DNA of 7,930 nt from CAZNAQ01 sp964585585 (lineage in GTDB: Bacteria > Patescibacteriota > Patescibacteriia > Patescibacteriales > JAGXOH01): positions 1 through 7,930 of the forward strand of contig CAZPEL010000041.1 of the NCBI GenBank assembly GCA_964585585.1, read 5' to 3'. Shown one piece after another: positions 1-4,082 of the stretch. How positions within the stretch are numbered: position 1 is the stretch's first letter; every line of letters begins with the position of its first letter. The notes beneath the pieces were generated by a model, which had not been told where the DNA came from, ran no database searches, and saw only the letters and a list, made by a program, of their open reading frames with translations. A program made the position numbers and the translations under genes.

Positions 1-852
1 TATTATCACCTCCAGGATCTTTCTGTCTATCCAGTCCAAGCCCAAACTATCCACTTCCAGCATATCCAAGGCCCGGACACATATTTCTTTGTCCAGCTTA
101 CCGTCACCCTGGACCTGGCAGTAATCCCGCACCCGCTTTAACAATCGATTGGCCACTCTGGGGGTGCGTCGGGCCCTTTCCGCGATCAAACGGCTGGACT
201 CCCGGTTTATGCCCACTCCCAAAATTCCGGCGCTTCGATTAACTATCTGGTCTATTTCCTCCGGACCGTAAAAATCCAGGTGGTGCTGGATCCCGAACCG
301 GTCCCGCAAAGGAGCGGATAACATACTCATTTTAGTGGTGGCTCCGATTATAGTAAATTTAGACAGATCTATCCGCACGGTTCGGGCCGAGGGCCCCTTG
401 CCTATTATTATATCCAGGGCGTAATCTTCCATAGCCGGATACAGAACTTCTTCTATGGTCTTGTTCAATCTATGGATCTCGTCAATAAAAAGAATATCAC
501 CCTCTCCCAGGTTACTTAAAATAGCGGCCAGATCCCCGCTTTTCTCAATCGCCGGCCCGGAAGTGATCCGGATCTGGGCATTCATTTCCTTGGCTATTAG
601 ATGGGCCAATGTGGTCTTGCCCAGCCCCGGAGCTCCATACAAAAGCACATGTTCCACCGCTTCACCTCTTTGTTGGGCCGCTTGAATGGTTATCTTTAAA
701 TTACTCTTTACTTTTTCCTGACCCACATACTCCTCCAATCTTTCCGGACGCAGGGTCAGATCCAGAGACCGATCCTCGTTCTTCTCCTCATTGGAAACCA
801 TTCTGATGTCATTTTCCTCGTCCATAAAATATAAATTAGGATTCTCTGTCAT
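1..852 (-). CDS. ruvB: RuvB Holliday junction branch-migration ATPase (C-terminus cut by window edge)
   Basis: Reading leftwards from the ATG at 852, 284 codons stay open to the window edge. The protein aligns by eye with RuvB: RPERLEEYVGQ (35-45), Walker A GAPGLGKTT (73-81), Walker B LFIDEIHRL (121-129), the family signature YPAMEDYALDI (138-148), sensor 1 IGATT (169-173), the arginine-finger motif PLRDRFG (181-187, R183), and sensor-2 region RRTPRVANRLLKRVRDY (228-244). RuvB is the hexameric AAA+ motor that, with RuvA, drives branch migration of Holliday junctions in the cytoplasm. Both AAA+ subdomains are present; about 55-60 residues of the winged-helix DNA-binding domain lie outside the window, just past GLDWIDRKILEVI. 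The start is uncertain: in-frame ATGs at 852, 825 and 801 all precede the conserved core, none has a Shine-Dalgarno, and a TATAAT overlaps the first ATG. Sensor 1 continues TTKMSML, unlike TTRAGSL of E. coli. No ruvA or ruvC is in the window. Confidence 0.97.
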   Translation of the reverse strand, partial: MTENPNLYFMDEENDIRMVSNEEKNEDRSLDLTLRPERLEEYVGQEKVKSNLKITIQAAQQRGEAVEHVLLYGAPGLGKTTLAHLIAKEMNAQIRITSGPAIEKSGDLAAILSNLGEGDILFIDEIHRLNKTIEEVLYPAMEDYALDIIIGKGPSARTVRIDLSKFTIIGATTKMSMLSAPLRDRFGIQHHLDFYGPEEIDQIVNRSAGILGVGINRESSRLIAERARRTPRVANRLLKRVRDYCQVQGDGKLDKEICVRALDMLEVDSLGLDWIDRKILEVII

Positions 853-879
853 TATATAAAAAAATACCCTAAAAAACAA
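851..879 (-). promoter_or_regulatory. candidate ruvB promoter
   Basis: On the minus strand a perfect TATAAT (851-856) lies 17 bp downstream of TTGTTT (874-879), a three-of-six match to TTGACA. The -10 box overlaps the most upstream ruvB ATG at 852. If this promoter is used, transcription would start near 844, the first ATG would be excluded, and translation would begin at the ATG at 825. A second, weaker possibility is TGATATGTT further upstream (about 878-886), which would keep the first ATG. This is inferred from sequence only. Confidence 0.4.
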
Positions 880-936
880 CATATCACCTTTTTTTCACTA
901 CAAAAGCCCCATTTTGTTTTTAAAACTCCGAAATAT

Positions 937-945
937 TGCTATAAT
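937..945 (+). promoter_or_regulatory. extended -10 promoter for the 132-aa gene
   Basis: TGCTATAAT is a perfect extended -10 (TGn plus TATAAT). No good -35 lies 16-18 bp upstream; TTGTTT at 914-919 is too far at 20 bp. Extended -10 promoters can work without a -35. The predicted start is near 952, giving a leader of about 27 nt before the ATG at 979. It sits in the 126-bp spacer shared with the divergent ruvB gene. Confidence 0.6.
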
Positions 946-978
946 AGTTATACATTATAAATTTCAAATTAGCAAAAT

Positions 979-1377
979 ATGAGTTTTGAAGAAATGCCTC
1001 CGGAAAAACACCGGAAACAAGATATAGCGGAAGAGCTTTTTTCCAGCCGGGAGTTCTTTCGGAAAAAAGTGGAAGAGGCCTTGGATTGGAGTGAAAAAGG
1101 CGGCCCCCAGGAGGGCACCCGCAGTTTTATAAAAGCCATTTACAATGAAGAGGCCGAAGGTAAATTGAGCGCGGAAAAATTCAGCCAACTCAAAGCCAGA
1201 ATCAACCAGGAAAAGAACAGGATTAAAGCCCAAAGAAAAAAACAACTCTCCCCGGACGAAGAAGACCGAAGCCAAGCTTTTACCAAAGAAGAAACAGAAC
1301 GGATGATGGACGGAGCCCGCAAACAAGAATGGAGGGAATCCCGAAGGTCCGGCGGAGTGGACCCGAACGAAACATAG
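979..1377 (+). CDS. hypothetical charged helical protein, 132 aa
   Basis: I do not recognise this family. The protein is very hydrophilic, full of Lys, Arg and Glu, with no cysteine, no membrane segment and no signal peptide, so it is probably cytoplasmic. Most of it (about residues 10-125) should be helical, with amphipathic stretches such as SREFFRKKVEEALDW (23-37) and KLSAEKFSQLKARINQEK (62-79); the last ten residues look disordered. The start at 979 is supported by the extended -10 promoter ending 34 bp upstream; a second ATG at 994 is possible, and neither has a Shine-Dalgarno. It is divergent from ruvB and lies 52 bp before the seven-helix membrane gene, so co-transcription with that gene is possible. 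A 120-codon frame on the opposite strand is judged a shadow because it is Phe-rich and has no promoter or ribosome site. Confidence 0.75.
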   Translation: MSFEEMPPEKHRKQDIAEELFSSREFFRKKVEEALDWSEKGGPQEGTRSFIKAIYNEEAEGKLSAEKFSQLKARINQEKNRIKAQRKKQLSPDEEDRSQAFTKEETERMMDGARKQEWRESRRSGGVDPNET

Positions 1378-1388
1378 GACAATTGTCC
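1377..1388. repeat. 12-bp perfect palindrome at the stop of the 132-aa gene
   Basis: GGACAATTGTCC is a perfect palindrome that begins at the last base of the TAG stop codon. As RNA it would form only a 4-bp GGAC/GTCC stem with an AATT loop, and a run of six T begins 6 nt later (1395-1400). That is too weak and too far for a good terminator. It could equally be a protein-binding site upstream of the membrane gene at 1430. Confidence 0.4.
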
Positions 1389-1429
1389 AGACACTTTTTT
1401 ATAAATAAAACGCGTATTGGCCTAAAAAT

Positions 1430-2179
1430 ATGTCAATCAATCTTCCCTTTGTAACAACCAATTTACTCATAGGGGCTATTTATTTTTGGATATACTTTCG
1501 TTTCAATAGTTTTCTGCAAATGGCCGACAAATCGGTTAATTTGACCAAATATATGTCCCGATCCTTTGGGTTTATGGCTATATATTTTGTTATTGTCGCC
1601 CCCTCCGCCTCCTTGTTTTTAGACTATCCTCTTATACTCAACCTAATCCACTGGGTCAGCGACCTTTTTATTTATCTGGGTATCTCCCAAACAGTGATCA
1701 GTATTTTAATATTGCTCTCCCCTTCCGTTTATTTCCGTTGGAAAAACATCGTCTATATCTTCGTGTTTGCGGCAATACTGACTCATTTCTATTTCTATTT
1801 TCTTCCCTCGGCTAAACATATTATTATCAATGATCGGTCCATGATCTTGGCTATAAATATACCCAAATTTATCAATTTAGCTCCTTTTGTCTTTTGGGTG
1901 ATCGGTTTTTTTATTTGTAGTATCATTTTTTTTGTTCTCGCTTTTAATTTTTCCAAAGGGTATGCCAGGAAAAGATCTATTCTGATCGGCCTATCCATGC
2001 TCATCTTCTCTCTGAGCTACCCCCTGTCCCGGATCCTGTATTACCTCGACATCTCCGCAATATCACCCCTATTCTCCTTCCTGGTCGGGATAGTGGGCTT
2101 GTATATCCTAACTTCGACCAGTTGCATTATCAGCGTCTATTCCCTTTTTTATAAAAAACCGGCCCAAAATAATAATTAA
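1430..2179 (+). CDS. seven-helix integral membrane protein of unknown function, 249 aa
   Basis: The protein is almost entirely hydrophobic, with seven likely membrane helices at about residues 8-26, 44-64, 76-98, 105-125, 150-172, 182-204 and 208-236. Positive charges sit in the loops after helices 1 (K34, K40, R44), 3 (YFRWKN) and 5 (SKGYARKR) and in the tail (YKKPAQNNN). By the positive-inside rule this gives an outside N-terminus and inside C-terminus. Size and topology resemble the N-terminal seven-helix sensor region of some bacterial histidine kinases (HisKA_7TM type), but here no kinase or other output domain follows. Helix 7 has no lysine, so a retinal-binding rhodopsin is unlikely. 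No Shine-Dalgarno precedes the ATG. The next gene starts 11 bp after the stop and both share the terminator at 2406-2442. A small transporter-like protein is an alternative; I cannot name the family. Confidence 0.85.
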   Translation: MSINLPFVTTNLLIGAIYFWIYFRFNSFLQMADKSVNLTKYMSRSFGFMAIYFVIVAPSASLFLDYPLILNLIHWVSDLFIYLGISQTVISILILLSPSVYFRWKNIVYIFVFAAILTHFYFYFLPSAKHIIINDRSMILAINIPKFINLAPFVFWVIGFFICSIIFFVLAFNFSKGYARKRSILIGLSMLIFSLSYPLSRILYYLDISAISPLFSFLVGIVGLYILTSTSCIISVYSLFYKKPAQNNN

Positions 2180-2190
2180 TAAAGATATTT

Positions 2191-2400
2191 ATGAAAAAAA
2201 ACATTGGCAAAGCCGACCTTTTCAACCGGGGGTTCATGATCCCGCTTTTAATCCTGGCGGCCGTTCTAACCTCGGGATGGTTGCGCTACCTCTTTGGAGT
2301 TATTGCGCTATACGAAATCTACACGGTCTTAAGTGGTAATTGTTTGGTTTATCAAATGTTAAAGTTAAATTCGGCCGACAGGTCAGCTGACAAAAAATAA
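2191..2400 (+). CDS. small DUF2892 (YgaP-like) membrane protein, 69 aa
   Basis: The opening MKKNIGKADLFNR, two hydrophobic segments (about residues 14-30 and 32-48, with a GWLRY turn between), and the closing motif SGNCLVYQMLKLNS match the layout of the DUF2892 family, whose members typically start MKxNxGxxDRxxR and end near GxCPLYxLLGxxT. Here the usual CPLY is CLVY, so the proline is missing while the cysteine is kept. In YgaP the equivalent membrane part is fused to a rhodanese domain; most family members stand alone and their role is unknown. The gene begins 11 bp after the seven-helix gene and ends 5 bp before the A-tract of the terminator, so it is the last gene of a short operon. The family call rests on recall of the motif and was not searched. 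Confidence 0.75.
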   Translation: MKKNIGKADLFNRGFMIPLLILAAVLTSGWLRYLFGVIALYEIYTVLSGNCLVYQMLKLNSADRSADKK

Positions 2401-2405
2401 CCTCC

Positions 2406-2442
2406 AAAAAACCGCCCCGGCGTCACTCCGGAGCGGTTTTTT
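2406..2442. terminator. bidirectional intrinsic terminator between convergent genes
   Basis: The left arm ACCGCCCCGG (2411-2420) pairs with CCGGAGCGGT (2428-2437) with a single C/A mismatch; the loop is 7 nt. An A6 tract (2406-2411) precedes it and a T6 tract (2437-2442) follows it, so the hairpin has a U-run in both directions. It lies between the 69-aa gene stop (2400) and the histidine kinase stop (2468) and can end both transcripts. Confidence 0.9.
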
Positions 2443-2467
2443 ATATTCCAAAATACCGAAAATAAAA

Positions 2468-3619
2468 CTACACTTTATTCATCATTTCCCTAAAGCTTTT
2501 CTGGGGATCTTCCCGCCCTTTTATAGGAATAGTAAAATAAAATGTAGATCCTTTGCCGTGTTGAGATTGAAAACCGATCTCTCCTCCATGTTTTTCAATA
2601 ATGTTTTTGGCTATAAACAGACCCAAACCGTTACCTTCAGCATCTACTTTCATCTTTTCCCCTCGGAAAAATCTTCGGAATATCTTTGCTTGTTCGGGCT
2701 TGGGGATGCCCATGCCGGTATCTTTTACCATCACCTCCAAAATATCGCTTTTTATTTTGGCGGAAACATTAACCCTACCGCCTTCGGGAGTATATTTAAC
2801 CGCATTGCTCAAAAGGTTATCCATGACCATTTTTATTTTTTCCGGATCATGCCTTATTTTCAATTCCTCCTTATAAATATTCTTGGATAATTTTAACCCG
2901 GCTTCTTTGCATTGGGGACGAAAATCTTTTATTGCGCTTCGGATAACTTTTTTGATGTCTGCATGCTGAAAATCATAATTAAATTTACCTCGTTCAATGC
3001 GATTGACACTCAAAAGATTATTGATCAGAACGATCATATGTTCACTGGTTTCTATGCTGTCTTCCACATATTCCGATTGTTCTTTGTTAAGCTTACTCTC
3101 TTTTAGGGCATACAAGGCCCATTTTATTTTGGACAAAGGAGTGCGAAGCTGATGAGCGGCAATAGCAACAAAATCGGACTTGATCTTATCTATAAAAACC
3201 TTTTTTTCTTTATACTCTCTGAGATTGATCGACAAATTATTCAGATCCAAAGCTATATCCTTAAACTCATCATTGGTAGACATGTTCAACTCTTCGGCCG
3301 CTTTTTTTTTATTAATATTTTTAAGATATTGAGAGACACGAATTATTTTTGAAGCTAACAACCGAACAGAAAAAAAACCAAAAGAGGCAAAGATAATATA
3401 TAAAATTATCAATATTATCAAGATCTGTTTTTTAAGTAAGGTGTAGCCGCCGACTATTTTGCCCGTAAATAAGACCTGTCCCAACTCGGCCTCAATATTA
3501 GAAAGGATAATAAAGGCGGCAAAACCCAAAAGCAGGGCCATGACCGCCAAGAGCCAACCATATATTTTCCAAAAAATACGACTTTTTAAAATTTCCTTGT
3601 TTTTGTTTGATGCTTTCAT
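2468..3619 (-). CDS. membrane-bound sensor histidine kinase, 383 aa, no partner in the window
   Basis: The domains run in order: membrane helix 1 (about 16-40), a short outer loop (41-65), membrane helix 2 (66-88), a HAMP-like linker (about 89-138), a HisKA dimerisation domain with H-box AAHQLRTPLSKIKW (154-167, phospho-accepting H156), and an HATPase_c domain. The ATP domain shows the N box MDNLLSNAVKYT (266-277, N272), G1 DTGMGIP (300-306), the F box IFRRFF (313-318), and G2 GNGLGLF (329-335). All residues needed for autophosphorylation appear present, but the position after His is Gln, where HELRTPL has Glu. The roughly 25-residue outer loop is too small for a periplasmic ligand domain, so it more likely senses the membrane, a partner protein or an internal signal. 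No receiver or response-regulator gene is visible. The predicted promoter places the transcript start at the ATG, suggesting leaderless mRNA. The neighbouring seven-helix gene is convergent, across a shared terminator. Confidence 0.95.
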   Translation of the reverse strand: MKASNKNKEILKSRIFWKIYGWLLAVMALLLGFAAFIILSNIEAELGQVLFTGKIVGGYTLLKKQILIILIILYIIFASFGFFSVRLLASKIIRVSQYLKNINKKKAAEELNMSTNDEFKDIALDLNNLSINLREYKEKKVFIDKIKSDFVAIAAHQLRTPLSKIKWALYALKESKLNKEQSEYVEDSIETSEHMIVLINNLLSVNRIERGKFNYDFQHADIKKVIRSAIKDFRPQCKEAGLKLSKNIYKEELKIRHDPEKIKMVMDNLLSNAVKYTPEGGRVNVSAKIKSDILEVMVKDTGMGIPKPEQAKIFRRFFRGEKMKVDAEGNGLGLFIAKNIIEKHGGEIGFQSQHGKGSTFYFTIPIKGREDPQKSFREMMNKV

Positions 3620-3625
3620 ATTATT

Positions 3626-3654
3626 ATTTTATCATTGCCGCTCAACCAAGGCAA
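3626..3654 (-). promoter_or_regulatory. histidine kinase promoter, predicted leaderless
   Basis: On the minus strand, TTGCCT (3649-3654) and TAAAAT (3626-3631) are separated by exactly 17 bp. TGA directly before the -10 makes it an extended -10. Only six bases (AATAAT) lie between the -10 and the kinase ATG at 3619, so the transcript would begin at or beside the A of the start codon. Confidence 0.65.
3635..3654. promoter_or_regulatory. candidate operator in the kinase promoter
   Basis: The dyad TTGCC-N10-GGCAA has arms at 3635-3639 and 3650-3654. The right arm coincides with the kinase -35 box and the left arm abuts the extended -10, so a bound dimer would cover the whole promoter. The arms are only 5 bp, so chance is possible. 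Confidence 0.35.
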
Positions 3655-3702
3655 AAATCGCAACTAAAAATGCAAGATACATATCCATATTACCACACTG
3701 TA

Positions 3703-3731
3703 TTGACATTTTCTATTAAATATGTTTAAAT
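3703..3731 (+). promoter_or_regulatory. strong sigma-70-type promoter for the 81-aa gene
   Basis: A consensus -35 TTGACA (3703-3708), a 17-bp spacer and a -10 TTAAAT (3726-3731) preceded by TGT (extended -10) form the best promoter in the window. The predicted start is near 3738, giving a leader of about 49 nt. TATAAA at 3731-3736 is an alternative -10 with non-ideal spacing. It lies in the spacer shared with the divergent histidine kinase. Confidence 0.75.
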
Positions 3732-3736
3732 ATAAA

Positions 3737-3755
3737 GTCATTTTTCAAAAATGAC
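3737..3755 (+). promoter_or_regulatory. perfect inverted repeat at the predicted 5' end of the 81-aa gene mRNA
   Basis: GTCATTTTTCAAAAATGAC is two 9-base arms around one central C. As RNA it folds as about a 7-bp stem with a 5-nt loop starting at the predicted first nucleotides of the transcript. Such a hairpin can protect an mRNA 5' end; as DNA the same site could be an operator just downstream of the promoter. It ends 19 nt before the Shine-Dalgarno, so it does not block it. Confidence 0.6.
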
Positions 3756-3774
3756 GAACAATTTCAAATTTCAA

Positions 3775-3780
3775 AGGAGG
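3775..3780 (+). promoter_or_regulatory. strong Shine-Dalgarno that fixes the 81-aa start
   Basis: AGGAGG lies 6 nt before the ATG at 3787. This is the only full Shine-Dalgarno before a gene here and it rules out the in-frame ATG at 3751, which lies inside the upstream hairpin. Just before it are two tandem copies of ATTTCAA (3761-3774), an unstructured AT-rich leader. Confidence 0.85.
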
Positions 3781-3786
3781 GAGAAA

Positions 3787-4032
3787 ATGAATCAAGAAGT
3801 AGTGGTAACCAACAAGGGGGATGTGTTCCTGTTCAAACGCGTAAACAAAGAGGTGGTCCGTCGAAGGCCGGTCCAGGCCTCTCCCTTGCCCAACTCGAGC
3901 AAACAAAAAAAATCGTCAGCACAACCTTCCCAAGACGATATTTTCTTGGGATCCGAATTTAAAACCCGCCAATGCCATGTAGGTTCCGGCCGCAGTCGGC
4001 CCAGCAAGAAACACAAACGCAGGGCCCACTAA
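3787..4032 (+). CDS. small, very basic protein of unknown function, 81 aa
   Basis: I do not recognise the family. The product has 19 Lys/Arg against 6 Asp/Glu. It seems to have three parts: a short folded-looking N-terminus (EVVVTNKGDVFLFKRVNKEVV, about 4-24, written here only as a beta-rich stretch), a low-complexity Ser/Gln/Lys/Pro linker (about 28-50), and a C-terminus with DIFLGSEFK (51-59), one cysteine (C63) and the tail RPSKKHKRRAH. The charge pattern suggests nucleic-acid or ribosome binding, but that is inference. The gene has its own strong promoter, a 5' hairpin, an AGGAGG site and an intrinsic terminator, giving a predicted mRNA of about 345 nt, which argues that it is real and well expressed. 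It is divergent from the kinase and convergent with the helicase-nuclease. Confidence 0.85.
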   Translation: MNQEVVVTNKGDVFLFKRVNKEVVRRRPVQASPLPNSSKQKKSSAQPSQDDIFLGSEFKTRQCHVGSGRSRPSKKHKRRAH

Positions 4033-4044
4033 GCGGCCGCACTC

Positions 4045-4082
4045 GGAGCGGAGTTCAAATATTTGAACCCGCTCCTTTTTTT
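4045..4082 (+). terminator. intrinsic terminator of the 81-aa gene
   Basis: GGAGCG (4045-4050) pairs with CGCTCC (4070-4075); inside it the 16-base palindrome GTTCAAATATTTGAAC (4053-4068) extends the stem after a small internal bulge (GA against C). Seven T follow (4076-4082). The T-tract overlaps the TAA of the convergent helicase-nuclease (4081-4083). Leftward transcripts meet the same hairpin but no U-run, so it is a one-way terminator. Confidence 0.92.

Noticed and set aside
455..806. Plus-strand open frames within ruvB
   Set aside because: They are shadows of the ruvB frame, which carries all RuvB motifs on the minus strand.
959..971. AATTTCAAATT shared by the leaders of the 132-aa and 81-aa genes as a common control motif
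   Set aside because: It is an 11-base AT-rich match; two copies in AT-rich spacers are not convincing without more genes.
964..1326. 120-codon open frame on the minus strand opposite the 132-aa gene
   Set aside because: Its Phe-rich composition is what the complement of a Lys/Glu-rich gene gives. It has no promoter or ribosome site, and the plus-strand frame has a good extended -10 promoter.
1377..1400. GGACAATTGTCC as a terminator of the 132-aa gene
   Set aside because: The stem is only 4 bp and the T-run begins 6 nt after it, so termination would be poor. It is kept only as a palindrome.
1383..1411. Promoter TTGTCC-N17-TAAAAC for the seven-helix gene
   Set aside because: Both boxes are weak and the -35 match is part of the palindrome; the stretch is AT-rich enough to give this by chance.
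3751..3786. In-frame ATG at 3751 as the start of the basic protein
   Set aside because: It lies inside the 5' hairpin and has no Shine-Dalgarno, while AGGAGG sits 6 nt before the ATG at 3787.
4033..4040. GCGGCCGC (NotI site) as a hint of vector or cloned sequence
   Set aside because: It lies naturally between a stop codon and its terminator and no other vector features are present.
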